DNA of 64,000 nucleotides from Methyloradius palustris (GTDB lineage Bacteria; Pseudomonadota; Gammaproteobacteria; Burkholderiales; Methylophilaceae), in assembly GCF_019703875.1 (NCBI RefSeq), contig NZ_AP024110.1, forward strand, positions 868,001 to 932,000. The letters run 5' to 3'. Below, in pieces: positions 27,999 through 37,359 of the stretch. A program made the position numbers and the translations under genes. The notes beneath the pieces are model-generated. The model was not told the origin of the DNA. It did not search any database and worked only from the letters and a program-made list of their open reading frames with translations. The stretch's first letter is position 1; every line of letters begins with the position of its first letter.

Positions 27999-29177
27999 AT
28001 GCAGTCAAAATGGAATCATCAATCAGAGTTTAATGCGGGCTTGGAAATGCGCAAGCACTGGATGCTAGATGATGAGATTTCTTTTCTGAATCATGGCTCA
28101 TTTGGCGCAACCCCGAAAGTTGTATTACAGAGTCAGCAAGATTACCGCGCCCTGATGGAACGTCAGCCTGTCGATTTTTTTGTCAGGCAACTGCCAGATT
28201 TAATTAGGAAGGCAGCCGCTGATTTAGCGGGTTTTCTGGGGGCTAATCCTGATGATTTAGCCTTTGTCGAGAATGCTACAGCAGGCATTAACGCAGTGTT
28301 ACGTTCTTTTCCATGGCGGGCAGGTGATGAGCTATTGCTAGCCAATCATGCGTATCCTGCAGTAAAAAATGCGGCTTATTTTGTTGCTCGTCAATTTGGA
28401 ATTACTGTGCGGGAATTTGAAGTGCCATTTCCGCTAGAAGATGAAAACGAAATACTGCAGGCATTCACGAAAGCAATTAGCCCCAATACCAGAATGGCCG
28501 TGCTTGACCATGTTTCATCGCCTCTCGCCATTATTTACCCCTTAGAGAAAATGCTGGTAATTTGTCGTGCACATAGTGTGAAGACTTTAGTGGATGGGGC
28601 GCACGCACCAGGAATGTTGCCGCTTAACCTTGATGCAATAGATGCTGATTGGTATGTGGGTAATTGCCATAAATGGTTATTCGCTGCCAAGGGCTGTGCA
28701 TTCTTATGGGCAGCGCCACATGCGCGCGATTTTTTGCAGCCAATGTCTATTTCTCTGCATGCGGATGTTGGCTTTCCTCAAAGCTTTGATTGGGTTGGCA
28801 CGCGAGATGTCAGCGCATGGCTTTCAATTAGTGCTGCGATAGATTTTTATAAAAGTGTAGGTGGTGATGAAATACCAGAGAAACTTCACAATTTTGCGAT
28901 TGTAATGGCGCAGCAACTTGCGGCAGATTGGCATGTCGATTTGCCAGCAAAGCCTGCGATGTTTGGCAGTATGGTAACTTTGCCTATGCCGTTTAATGGT
29001 GAGGCTACCCAAGAAACAGCGGATCAATGGCGAGATACGCTCTGGCATGAAAACAGAATTGAAGTGCCATTTTTTGCGATCAATAGACAGTTATGGCTAC
29101 GTATTTCAGCGCAGCTTTATAATAGTAGTATTGATTATGAACAGTTGTCACAAGCTGTTACCCGCAAATTTTTGTGA
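27999..29177 (+). CDS. Class V PLP-dependent aminotransferase (isopenicillin-N epimerase-like)
   Basis: 392-aa fold-type I PLP enzyme. The Schiff-base Lys is K225 in NCHKWLFAAKG, and D199 in LVDGAHAPG contacts the pyridine nitrogen. The NHGSFGATPK start is typical of the isopenicillin-N-epimerase-like/cysteine desulfurase-like subgroup, which includes many enzymes of unknown substrate. It is 18 bp before the Kdo hydroxylase-like gene, possibly an operon. Confidence 0.8.
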   Translation: MQSKWNHQSEFNAGLEMRKHWMLDDEISFLNHGSFGATPKVVLQSQQDYRALMERQPVDFFVRQLPDLIRKAAADLAGFLGANPDDLAFVENATAGINAVLRSFPWRAGDELLLANHAYPAVKNAAYFVARQFGITVREFEVPFPLEDENEILQAFTKAISPNTRMAVLDHVSSPLAIIYPLEKMLVICRAHSVKTLVDGAHAPGMLPLNLDAIDADWYVGNCHKWLFAAKGCAFLWAAPHARDFLQPMSISLHADVGFPQSFDWVGTRDVSAWLSISAAIDFYKSVGGDEIPEKLHNFAIVMAQQLAADWHVDLPAKPAMFGSMVTLPMPFNGEATQETADQWRDTLWHENRIEVPFFAINRQLWLRISAQLYNSSIDYEQLSQAVTRKFL

Positions 29178-29195
29178 CTCTAGAATAGGCTGAGT

Positions 29196-30071
29196 ATGAA
29201 CATATTGCACACATTCGATTTTGAGAGTTGGCGTCCGGATATTGATAAAGCACTCAGGCATCGTGCAGTGAGTGCACTTGAGGGGGGCGGTGTTATTTTC
29301 ATGCCTGCACTGACTTTTAGCCTCAAGGAAGATGAAAAGCGTTTTCTTTCACCTGCATGGTCGGATGGTAAATCTAAGAATATTTCATTACGGCCAAATG
29401 GTGGATTGAAGGGCGCTATAGGTAATGAAGAAGAGCTTAATGCTTTGCAGCGGATGATTCATCGCTACGCCACTGAAACAACGGCATTAATTCATACGCT
29501 ATATCCTGAATACACGCCATATTTACAGCCAGCAAATACAAGCTTTAGGCCATGCGAGGTAGAAAACCGCAAGAGCTCTTACCGCAAAGATGATAGCCGT
29601 TTGCATGCGGACGCTTTTCCTTCGAACCCTACACAGGGGCTGCGTTTATTGCGTGTCTTTACGAATATCAATCCTGATGGCAGGCCTCGCCAATGGCGAG
29701 TAGGTGAACCGTTTATTGATATGGCGGCTAAATATTTGCCAGATACTAAATCGATGTTGCCAGGTCAGGCAAAACTCATGCATGTCTTAAATATCACCAA
29801 GAAACGTCGCACGCCTTACGATCATCTCATGCTGCAACTACATGACAAAGTGAAGTGGGATATCGAGTATCAGAAAAACGCACCACAACAGCATGTGGAT
29901 TTCCCACCAGGAAGTACTTGGATTGTGTTTTCTGACCAAGTATTACACGCTGCAATGGCAGGTCAATACATGATGGAGCAGACTTTTTATCTCCCAGTGG
30001 ATGCGCTTTATAACCCGCAAACTGCGCCGATTCGTGTGCTGGAATCCATGCTCAATAAATCATTGGCATGA
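29196..30071 (+). CDS. kdoO: Kdo hydroxylase (KdoO-like Fe(II)/2-oxoglutarate oxygenase)
   Basis: Converts the outer Kdo of LPS to Ko (D-glycero-D-talo-oct-2-ulosonic acid) in species that have it. The 291-aa protein has the iron motif H137-x-D139 (LHADAFPSNPTQG), a distal His at about 251 (DQVLHAAMAGQ) and the family segment SKNISLRPNGGLKGA. It fits functionally with the LPS-core genes of this window although it is 8 kb away. Confidence 0.82.
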   Translation: MNILHTFDFESWRPDIDKALRHRAVSALEGGGVIFMPALTFSLKEDEKRFLSPAWSDGKSKNISLRPNGGLKGAIGNEEELNALQRMIHRYATETTALIHTLYPEYTPYLQPANTSFRPCEVENRKSSYRKDDSRLHADAFPSNPTQGLRLLRVFTNINPDGRPRQWRVGEPFIDMAAKYLPDTKSMLPGQAKLMHVLNITKKRRTPYDHLMLQLHDKVKWDIEYQKNAPQQHVDFPPGSTWIVFSDQVLHAAMAGQYMMEQTFYLPVDALYNPQTAPIRVLESMLNKSLA

Positions 30072-30096
30072 GTGGAAAGTTTTGAGCCTGCTTTAA

Positions 30097-30792
30097 TTAA
30101 GCTGGTGGCTCTTTAGGATAGGTGGCAGCTAGGTAAATCAGCGCCAAGATGGGGACGAGTAAGCAAGCAAAAGACCAGTATTTGTAGAGAAAAGCGCCCG
30201 CGATAGCGCCTATCATAAAGGCGACAATCGCAGGGCCATAAATAGCAAAACGCTTGGCAGCATCGTTTGCAGTTACAGGATTTTTGGTGACGATATCTAC
30301 AAAATCAATCACGGCTTGCGTCATGTTGCCCGTCATAATCGTAGTAGGGACTTGGCCCGGCTCAATCAGGCGTGATTGTGCGTTTTGTATACCCATGGCC
30401 ATGACAGCGAATATCCCCGTTACAAGGGCAAGCCAGTTGTCTGGATTCAATATTGGGCTGGCATACCACCCACTCAGCATGAAAAAAGTCAAAAAGCTTG
30501 CCTGCAGCATATACAACAAAATAATCAGTCGCCTTGATTGCGAGCCGTAATGCGTAATCACAAGGCGTGTAGCTGCCACGGTGATGATAAATACAGGGAT
30601 GGCCAGTAATTTTGATACTAAGCCATTAGAAGAGTTACTGACTGATACGCCTATCATCACGATATTGCCAGTCATGTGATTGGCAAATAGCCCAAATAAG
30701 GCGACGAAACTCACTACATCAACAAACCCACCAGTGAAAGACAAAATGTTGGATTTGCCAAATATGGGTAAGGAACGAATTTTGTTGATCAT
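30097..30792 (-). CDS. DUF1275 (YoaK) family membrane protein
   Basis: 231-aa protein with about six hydrophobic segments. The family motifs SFTGGFVDVVSFVALFGLFA, NHMTGNIVMIG and MTGNMTQAVIDFVD are present. Function is unknown in this family. It is followed by a gap with the parvulin terminator. Confidence 0.85.
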   Translation of the reverse strand: MINKIRSLPIFGKSNILSFTGGFVDVVSFVALFGLFANHMTGNIVMIGVSVSNSSNGLVSKLLAIPVFIITVAATRLVITHYGSQSRRLIILLYMLQASFLTFFMLSGWYASPILNPDNWLALVTGIFAVMAMGIQNAQSRLIEPGQVPTTIMTGNMTQAVIDFVDIVTKNPVTANDAAKRFAIYGPAIVAFMIGAIAGAFLYKYWSFACLLVPILALIYLAATYPKEPPA

Positions 30793-30882
30793 AAGCGTTG
30801 AGTTATTTTTACGAGATAAAGTTGTTATGTTTAGATGACTGTTAATTGGTTAGCTTGCCTAAACCTTCACCATCAAGATAAC

Positions 30883-30908
30883 AAAAAACCCGCATTTGCG
30901 GGTTTTTT
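30883..30908 (-). terminator. Intrinsic terminator of the parvulin gene
   Basis: AAAAAACCCGC (30883-30893) and GCGGGTTTTTT (30898-30908) form a perfect 11-bp stem with a 4-nt loop, just after the parvulin stop when read on the minus strand. The symmetrical T/A runs allow action on both strands. Confidence 0.9.
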
Positions 30909-30936
30909 GCTTGGGTATCACTACGTGAGTGCCAGA

Positions 30937-31761
30937 TTATTTCTTGACAGCAGTATCAGTGATTTTTGCTTTAGCGCGCAGGTCGCTCAACAGTTTTTCC
31001 AATTTTTGTTGTTGCAGGCGTTTTTGCAAGTCATCTTTTACTTTTTCGTAAGCTGGTGGTTGTGCATCACGAATATCGTTCAGCTTGATAACGTGCCAGC
31101 CAAATTGAGTTTGTACTGGTGTTTGTGTGATGCCACCTTTTTGCAGTTTAGATACTGCATCGCCAAACGGTTTCACCATGCCACCTAGAGAGAACCAGCC
31201 TAAATCACCACCTTTTTCTTGTGAACCCGGGTCTTTAGATTTGTCTTTAGCGATTTTTGCGAAGTCACCGCCTTTACCAAGCTGTGCAATCACGTCTTTT
31301 GCTTCAGCTTCTGTAGCGACCAGAATATGGCTTGCGCTGTATTCTTTGTCGCCCAGTTGTTTCTTGTAATCATCGTAGGCAGCTTTTGTATCAGCATCGC
31401 TTACTGGGTTCTTCTTGATGTAATCAGCCAGGAACGCGTTTACCAATAATTCACGTTGTGCAAGTTCTTGGCGTGCGATGTAGTCAGGTTGTTTGTCCAG
31501 GCCAATGCGCTGCGCTTCTTGCGCTACTAATTCGCTGCTGACTAATTTGTTGATGATGACGTTACGTGTGTTGTCATCAACATTTTGACCGCGGGCAGTA
31601 GCATCCTTAACGATAAAATCGTAAACAGATTGTTTGATTGGCTTGCCATTGACTGTAGCAATAACGCCATCAGCCGCTTGTGCTGCGGGCAACATCATTG
31701 ATGCTGATAAGGTGATTGCCGCAAATACACGGCCAATCGTCAAAAAGTTAGAAAATTTCAT
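30937..31761 (-). CDS. Periplasmic parvulin-type peptidyl-prolyl isomerase
   Basis: 274-aa folding factor. A signal peptide (ITLSASMMLPAAQAADG) is followed by a SurA-like N-terminal helical domain and one parvulin domain with ASHILVATEAEA, GGDLGWFSLGGMVKPFGDAV and QTQFGWHVIKLND. It is smaller than SurA (one PPIase domain) and resembles PpiC/PrsA/Cbf2-type exported isomerases. Confidence 0.92.
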   Translation of the reverse strand: MKFSNFLTIGRVFAAITLSASMMLPAAQAADGVIATVNGKPIKQSVYDFIVKDATARGQNVDDNTRNVIINKLVSSELVAQEAQRIGLDKQPDYIARQELAQRELLVNAFLADYIKKNPVSDADTKAAYDDYKKQLGDKEYSASHILVATEAEAKDVIAQLGKGGDFAKIAKDKSKDPGSQEKGGDLGWFSLGGMVKPFGDAVSKLQKGGITQTPVQTQFGWHVIKLNDIRDAQPPAYEKVKDDLQKRLQQQKLEKLLSDLRAKAKITDTAVKK

Positions 31762-31801
31762 GCGTGATTCCTTCAGTAATTTTAGTAATTAAGTGCAGTA
31801 T

Positions 31802-32056
31802 TTATAATTCATTTGGCGACTTTGCACGAATGCTCAGTGCATGTATTTTAGATGTCATCAGGTCTGCAAGTGCTTGGTAAACCATACGATGTCGGATTAT
31901 GTGGGATTTTCCGTAAAAATGCGAGCTTACGATATATAGGCTGTAGTGTCCGCCGCCTGTATTGCCAGCATGACCCGCATGCGAAGCACTATCGTCACTG
32001 ATTTCAATAGTCGTTGGTTCAAGTGTGGCTAAACGTCTTTTTAATTCTTCTATCAT
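31802..32056 (-). CDS. bolA: BolA family protein
   Basis: 84-aa BolA/IbaG-like protein (MIEELKRRLATLEPTTIEI), with the conserved GGHYSLYIVSSHFYGKS segment and HIIRHRMVYQAL carrying the His that, with a monothiol glutaredoxin, binds [2Fe-2S]. A longer frame opens at 32155, but the ATG at 32056 is the family start. It is co-oriented with yciI and yciB, a common betaproteobacterial order. Confidence 0.9.
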   Translation of the reverse strand: MIEELKRRLATLEPTTIEISDDSASHAGHAGNTGGGHYSLYIVSSHFYGKSHIIRHRMVYQALADLMTSKIHALSIRAKSPNEL

Positions 32057-32078
32057 TATGTGTGGGTAATTTTGATAC

Positions 32079-32381
32079 TTAGTTAGGCAGGGTTTTGCGG
32101 AATGGTTTGACTGATACTTTTGCATAGACACCCGCTGCCAAGAAAGGGTCAGCATTCGCCCATATTTCAGCGGCGGTCAGATTATCAAATTCAGCCACAA
32201 TCAGGCTACCTGTATAACCTGCTGGACCCGGGTCTATGCTATCTATCGCAGGCAAAGGACCAGCGAGAAGCAGGCGACCTTCTTCGTGTAATTTGGTTAA
32301 ACGCGCCAAGTGTTCAGGCCTTGCTGCAGTGCGCTTGGCAAGGCTGTCAGGGAAGTCTTCTGTAATAATCATGTACCACAT
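32079..32381 (-). CDS. YciI family protein
   Basis: 100-aa ferredoxin-fold protein of the YciI/YCII family, with the conserved His and Asp (RPEHLARL and ANADPFLAAGVY). The ATG overlaps the yciB stop by one base (TAATG); an alternative ATG three codons in exists. The biochemical function is not known for most members. Confidence 0.9.
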   Translation of the reverse strand: MWYMIITEDFPDSLAKRTAARPEHLARLTKLHEEGRLLLAGPLPAIDSIDPGPAGYTGSLIVAEFDNLTAAEIWANADPFLAAGVYAKVSVKPFRKTLPN

Positions 32382-32920
32382 TATTTAGGTGTTTCTTCGC
32401 TAATGTATTTGTTGAGTATCAAGCCCTGGCCGATGATAAAAATGAACATCAGCGCAGTCGTGCCAAACAGCTTGAAATCTACCCAATGATCAGTTGAGTA
32501 ATTGAATGCTACATACAGATTAATAAAACCCAACACCAAGAAAAACAAAGCCCAGGCCAGGTTAAGTTTGTTCCAGATGTTGTTAGGCAAGCTGATCTGT
32601 TTTTCCATCAAGCCACGAATCAGATTCTTTTTAAATGCCAGATTGGCCACGACCAAGGCGATAGAAAATACCCAGTAGAGCACGGTAGGTTTCCACTTAA
32701 TAAAGTTCTCATCGTGCAGTAGCAAAGTCGCACCACCAAACACGACGATAATCAGGCCGCTGGCAATCAGTGTGCCTTCAATTTTTCCGTATTTGAGCTT
32801 CATCCAGATGATCTGGATAATCGTGGCTACCATGGCCGCTGCTGTGGCTGGGTAAATGCCAAAGAATTTGAACACCACAAAAAACAGGATGACGGGAAAG
32901 AGATCAAAAAGAAACTTCAT
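32381..32920 (-). CDS. yciB: Inner membrane septation protein YciB (IspZ)
   Basis: 179-aa protein with five hydrophobic segments and the family start MKFLFDLFPVILFFVVFKF. Involved in envelope integrity and septation in enterobacteria. Followed directly by yciI and bolA in the same orientation, so the three are likely one operon. Upstream lies a 134-bp divergent region shared with the PHP gene. Confidence 0.93.
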   Translation of the reverse strand: MKFLFDLFPVILFFVVFKFFGIYPATAAAMVATIIQIIWMKLKYGKIEGTLIASGLIIVVFGGATLLLHDENFIKWKPTVLYWVFSIALVVANLAFKKNLIRGLMEKQISLPNNIWNKLNLAWALFFLVLGFINLYVAFNYSTDHWVDFKLFGTTALMFIFIIGQGLILNKYISEETPK

Positions 32921-33054
32921 AAATGCCTTAAATTGAATGCAACAGCTACCAAAGAAAAATCTAAAAGTAGCATGAGTATGAGCGACAACGCTATTTTGCT
33001 ATGATTGCGCACTAGTCACAAGCAACCAAGTGCAAGTATTCAAGTCTTATACCC

Positions 33055-33963
33055 ATGCCCACGCCGATAGATCTACATTGCCATTCTACCATTTCAGACG
33101 GATTGCTTACGCCCACTGAGTTGGTGGTGCACGCAGCTAGCAAAGGTGTGCGTGTGATGGCTTTAACTGATCACGATGATCTTTCTGGTTTGCCTGAAGC
33201 CAAAATTGCTGCAAAAACAGTAGGGATCACGCTGCTCGCAGGCGTTGAAATCTCCGTAACTTGGCGCAAACGTACTTTGCATATCGTTGGCTTAAACATT
33301 GACCCCGATTATTCGCCCTTGGTTCAAGGTTTATCCGCCATTCGCGAAGGCCGACATCTACGCGCAAAGGCTATGGCAGAGTCATTGGATAAAGTTGGCA
33401 TTCATGGCAGCCTAGAAGGCGCTTATGCCTATGCGACACATGGAATTATCAGCCGTACGCACTTTGCCCGCTTTCTGGTTGAAAAAGGCTATGCAAAAGA
33501 CTCAAAAAAAGTATTCAAGAAATATTTGGTCAAGGGTAAGCCTGGCTATGTTGAACACCGCTGGGCAGAACTGGCTGACGCCGTGAACTGGATTACCGCT
33601 GCTGGTGGCGTAGCTGTGATTGCGCACCCAGGGCGTTATGATCTGGGGCGTACGAATATGTTGTTACTATTGGAAGAATTCAGGGCTTTAGGCGGCAAAG
33701 CCATCGAAGTGGTGACAGGCAGTCATACGCCGCCGCAATATGATGAATATGCCAAGTTTGCCCGGATGTTTGGTTTTGCGGCGTCAAAAGGTTCTGATTA
33801 TCATGGTCCAGGCCATAGTTATATTGATATGGGCAGCCTGCCCGACCTGCCTCATGGCTGCATACCTGTATGGCAAGATTGGCCTGAAGCCAAACTACTG
33901 GAAACATTGCCAGCAGAAACATTAGCAATAGAAACCTTACCTTTAGAAAACGAGTTGCACTAA
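33055..33963 (+). CDS. PHP-domain phosphoesterase (RNase AM/YciV-like)
   Basis: 302-aa metal-dependent phosphoesterase. The PHP motifs DLHCHSTISDG, ALTDHDD, GVEISV and VIAHPGRY are intact. Members of this group act as 3',5'-nucleoside bisphosphate phosphatase and as a 5'-3' exoribonuclease maturing rRNA ends. It overlaps the next gene (YciO) by one base, the usual rnm-yciO linkage. Confidence 0.9.
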   Translation: MPTPIDLHCHSTISDGLLTPTELVVHAASKGVRVMALTDHDDLSGLPEAKIAAKTVGITLLAGVEISVTWRKRTLHIVGLNIDPDYSPLVQGLSAIREGRHLRAKAMAESLDKVGIHGSLEGAYAYATHGIISRTHFARFLVEKGYAKDSKKVFKKYLVKGKPGYVEHRWAELADAVNWITAAGGVAVIAHPGRYDLGRTNMLLLLEEFRALGGKAIEVVTGSHTPPQYDEYAKFARMFGFAASKGSDYHGPGHSYIDMGSLPDLPHGCIPVWQDWPEAKLLETLPAETLAIETLPLENELH

Positions 33964-34586
33964 TGGCGCAGTATTTCGTAGTTCACCCTGAAAACCCGCA
34001 AGCGCGGCTGATTAGCCAATCTGTTGAAATCTTGCGTAATGGCGGCGTCATCGCCTATCCAACAGATTCAAGTTATGCCTTGGGCTGTATGCTCGGCAAT
34101 AAAGAAGCGCAGGATCGTATTCGGAGCATTCGTGGCGTGGATGAAGACCATCTATTTACGCTGGTGTGCCGTAATTTGAGTGAGCTGGCAGTCTATGCGC
34201 AAGTCGATAACAGCCAGTTTCGTCTGCTCAAGGCAAATACGCCTGGCCAATATACCTTCATCCTCAAAGCCACGCGTGAAGTGCCTCGTAGATTGCAGCA
34301 CCCAAAGCGCAGTACTTTGGGGCTACGTGTGCCAGAGCATGCTGTTACGCAGGCTATTTTAGAGCAACTGGATCAGCCTATCCTCAGCATGACCTTGTTG
34401 CTGCCAGAAGACGATGAACCCATGAACGCTGCGTGGGAGATTCGCGATCGCCTAGAGCATCAAGTCGATTTGGTGATTGATGCTGGTGCCTGTGTTGCCA
34501 CGCCAACCACAGTGATTGATCTCACTGGTGAAACCCCTCAACTCATACGTGCTGGTGCTGGCGACACTGCACCTTTTGGACTATAA
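33963..34586 (+). CDS. YciO family L-threonylcarbamoyladenylate synthase-like protein
   Basis: 207-aa YrdC/Sua5-fold protein. It contains GGVIAYPTDSSYALGCMLG and KRSTLGLRVPEH, the nucleotide and threonine site segments of the fold. The pairing with a PHP gene points to the YciO branch, which is usually not the essential TsaC. Confidence 0.88.
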   Translation: MAQYFVVHPENPQARLISQSVEILRNGGVIAYPTDSSYALGCMLGNKEAQDRIRSIRGVDEDHLFTLVCRNLSELAVYAQVDNSQFRLLKANTPGQYTFILKATREVPRRLQHPKRSTLGLRVPEHAVTQAILEQLDQPILSMTLLLPEDDEPMNAAWEIRDRLEHQVDLVIDAGACVATPTTVIDLTGETPQLIRAGAGDTAPFGL

Positions 34587-34592
34587 AACATC

Positions 34593-35231
34593 ATGATGGA
34601 ATTGACCTTCATTCAGAAAATCGCAATCTATGCATTGCCGGTTATTTTTGCGATCACAGTGCATGAGGCTGCGCATGGTTACGTAGCCAGATATTTTGGT
34701 GATATGACTGCGCAGGAAGAAGGACGCATTAGCCTAAACCCGATCAAGCATATCGATTTGGTGGGTACCATTGTGATTCCTGCAATCAGTCTGCTATTGG
34801 GCGGTATTTTGTTTGGTTGGGCGAAGCCCGTGCCAGTGAATTTTTCAAGATTACGTCATCCCAAAAAGGACATGTTGTGGGTAGCTGCTGCCGGCCCAGC
34901 GGCCAACTTGGTAATGGCCTTATTCTGGGCAGTGCTTTATAAATACTCTGTTGATATGGGTAGTTTCGCAACGCCAGCAGGCTTAATGGCGCAAGCGGGC
35001 ATTATGATCAATATCGTATTGATGGTGCTTAATCTGTTGCCTATCCCACCGCTCGATGGTGGCCGTATTGCCGTAAGCCTTTTGCCAAATCACTTGGCTT
35101 ATCGCTATGCAAAAGTTGAGCAGTATGGCTTTATCATCCTGATTATTTTGCTGTTTACTGGTGTGTTATCGCAGATATTGCATCCGTTTATTGAGATAGT
35201 GGCAGGCTTTATCCAATGGCTGATTTTGTGA
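34593..35231 (+). CDS. Site-2 protease family (M50) membrane metallopeptidase
   Basis: 212-aa intramembrane protease-like protein. HEAAH (24-28) lies in the first hydrophobic segment and the second metal site NLLPIPPLDGGRI is near residue 150. It is a minimal core without PDZ or CBS domains. Substrate unknown. It lies 6 bp after yciO and upstream of trpS. Confidence 0.9.
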   Translation: MMELTFIQKIAIYALPVIFAITVHEAAHGYVARYFGDMTAQEEGRISLNPIKHIDLVGTIVIPAISLLLGGILFGWAKPVPVNFSRLRHPKKDMLWVAAAGPAANLVMALFWAVLYKYSVDMGSFATPAGLMAQAGIMINIVLMVLNLLPIPPLDGGRIAVSLLPNHLAYRYAKVEQYGFIILIILLFTGVLSQILHPFIEIVAGFIQWLIL

Positions 35232-35327
35232 ACACCCAAATATTTTAAGTCGCTATTTGGCTTTTCTCTAAAATCGCTCACTTGCCCTTATAATGCGTAT
35301 ATCTTCATTCTAAGTTTGTAAATCACT

Positions 35328-36530
35328 ATGGCGGTTGAGCGGGTTTTATCGGGCATGCGGCCCACAGGTAATCTCCACCTTGGGCATTATCACGGCGTAT
35401 TGAAAAACTGGTTGCGTTTGCAGCATGAGCATGAATGCTTTTTCTTTGTTGCTGACTGGCACGCGCTCACCACACATTACGATACCCCAGAGATCATAGA
35501 AGAAAGCGTCTGGGAAATGGTCATAGACTGGCTAGCTGCTGGTGTTGACCCCGCCAATGCCACGATCTTCATTCAGTCTCGCGTACCAGAGCATGCCGAA
35601 TTGTTTACCCTGCTTTCGATGATTACACCTTTAGGTTGGCTGGAGCGTGTGCCAACTTACAAAGACCAACAAGAAAAACTTGCGCAGAAAGATCTCTCCA
35701 CTTACGGTTTTCTTGGTTATCCGCTGCTGCAAAGCGCGGACATCCTGATCTATAAAGCTACACAAGTGCCAGTTGGTGAAGACCAGATTCCACATATTGA
35801 ATTCACACGTGAAATCGCACGCCGTTTTAACCACATTTATGGACGTGAAGTTGGCTTTGAAGAAAAAGCCAAGGCAGCCATCAAGAAGTTGGGTAGCAAG
35901 CGTGGTGGCTTGTATGAGGAGCTGCGCACTCGCTATCAAGAGAGCGGCGATGACGAGGCCCTTGAGTCAGCCCGCGCTATGATAGAAGAACAGCAAGGTT
36001 TGAGCATGGGTGATAAAGAGCGTCTGCTCGGCTACCTTGAAGGCGGCGGCAAAATGATTCTGCTGGAACCAGAACATAAGCTCACTCCCGCATCAAAAAT
36101 GCCTGGTTTGGATGGGCAGAAAATGTCCAAGTCATACAACAACACAATTTCATTGCGTGAGTCACCAGACGTCGTAGCTAAAAAAATCAAGACTATGCCG
36201 ACAGACCCAGCACGTGTTCGTCGCACTGATCCAGGTAATCCAGAGAAATGTCCTGTATGGCAATTGCACGAAATTTATTCTGACGAAAAAATACAAAGTT
36301 GGGTGCAGGAAGGCTGTCGCACAGCTGGTATCGGCTGTATCGAATGCAAACAACCAGTGATAGAAAGCGTGCTGGAAGAGTTGAAGCCTATCCAAGAGCG
36401 TGCTGCTCAGTATGCAGAAGACCCAACCTTAGTCAAAAACATCGTTGCTGAAGGTTGCGAGCGGGCGCGTAAACAGGCACGCGAAACCATGCGTGAAGTG
36501 CGTGATGCAATGGGCTTGAATTACTCTTGA
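35328..36530 (+). CDS. trpS: Tryptophanyl-tRNA synthetase (long form)
   Basis: Class I aminoacyl-tRNA synthetase. The HIGH-type motif is HLGH at 17-20 and KMSKS at 265-269. At 400 aa it exceeds the usual ~330-residue form because of an insertion of roughly 60-70 residues (about 180-245) before KMSKS, as seen in other betaproteobacteria. It may share an operon with scpA, 35 bp downstream. TATAAT at 35289-35294 is a plausible -10. Confidence 0.96.
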   Translation: MAVERVLSGMRPTGNLHLGHYHGVLKNWLRLQHEHECFFFVADWHALTTHYDTPEIIEESVWEMVIDWLAAGVDPANATIFIQSRVPEHAELFTLLSMITPLGWLERVPTYKDQQEKLAQKDLSTYGFLGYPLLQSADILIYKATQVPVGEDQIPHIEFTREIARRFNHIYGREVGFEEKAKAAIKKLGSKRGGLYEELRTRYQESGDDEALESARAMIEEQQGLSMGDKERLLGYLEGGGKMILLEPEHKLTPASKMPGLDGQKMSKSYNNTISLRESPDVVAKKIKTMPTDPARVRRTDPGNPEKCPVWQLHEIYSDEKIQSWVQEGCRTAGIGCIECKQPVIESVLEELKPIQERAAQYAEDPTLVKNIVAEGCERARKQARETMREVRDAMGLNYS

Positions 36531-36565
36531 GCGATTTCTGATTCTTTATTAAAAGAGGTGAATGT

Positions 36566-37354
36566 TTGCAGACTCAGCTGACAATCGATGCGCGTATCTA
36601 CGGTGAGCAGCTAGAGTCTATTCCCCAGGATTTATACATTCCGCCCGATGCGCTTGAAGTCTATCTGGATGCCTTCGAGGGCCCGCTTGATTTATTGCTG
36701 TACCTGATACGCAAACATAACCTCAATATTCTTGATATCCCTATGGCTGAACTCACACGCCAATATATGGATTATGTCGAGAAAATGCGCCAACTCACGG
36801 CAGGCTTTAAACTTGAACTGGCCGCAGATTACCTGCTGATGTCTGCCATGTTGATTGAAATCAAATCACGCATGTTGCTACCCAAACCAGCTGCTGTGGA
36901 AGAAGAGGATGACCCTCGCGCTGAGCTGGTGAGGCGATTAATGGAGTACGAATCCATTAAGCTGGCAGCGCAAAATCTTGATGCCATGCCGCAAGTTGGC
37001 CGCGATATTCTGGTTGCCCAAGCCTATTTGCAGCAAATCACAGAAGTGCAATTGCCAACGGTTTCTATGGATGACCTGATGGCAGCCTGGCAATCAGTAT
37101 TGCATAGGGCAAGCCAGTATGCGCACCACAAGGTAAGCCGCGCTGAGCTTTCAGTGCGTGAGCATATGAGCTATGTTTTACGCCGCCTGAAAAATGATAA
37201 TTTGCTCGAGTTTATCCAGCTTTTTGATGTGGAGCATGATGGCCTGCCGAAGCTGGTGGTGTGCTTTTTAGCGATACTGGAGCTTGTGCGCGAAGGCTTG
37301 CTCAAGATTACACAGCAGGCTGCGTTTTCACCGATTTATCTGCAATTGGTTTAA
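36566..37354 (+). CDS. scpA: Segregation and condensation protein A
   Basis: Kleisin subunit of the SMC-ScpAB condensin. It has VYLDAFEGPLDLLLYLIRKH near the N-terminus and the winged-helix C-terminus. It starts at TTG 36566 with GAGGTG 6-7 bases upstream; no ATG/GTG in this frame fits. 262 aa. scpB follows 5 bp after. Confidence 0.94.
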   Translation: MQTQLTIDARIYGEQLESIPQDLYIPPDALEVYLDAFEGPLDLLLYLIRKHNLNILDIPMAELTRQYMDYVEKMRQLTAGFKLELAADYLLMSAMLIEIKSRMLLPKPAAVEEEDDPRAELVRRLMEYESIKLAAQNLDAMPQVGRDILVAQAYLQQITEVQLPTVSMDDLMAAWQSVLHRASQYAHHKVSRAELSVREHMSYVLRRLKNDNLLEFIQLFDVEHDGLPKLVVCFLAILELVREGLLKITQQAAFSPIYLQLV

Positions 37355-37359
37355 TTAAT

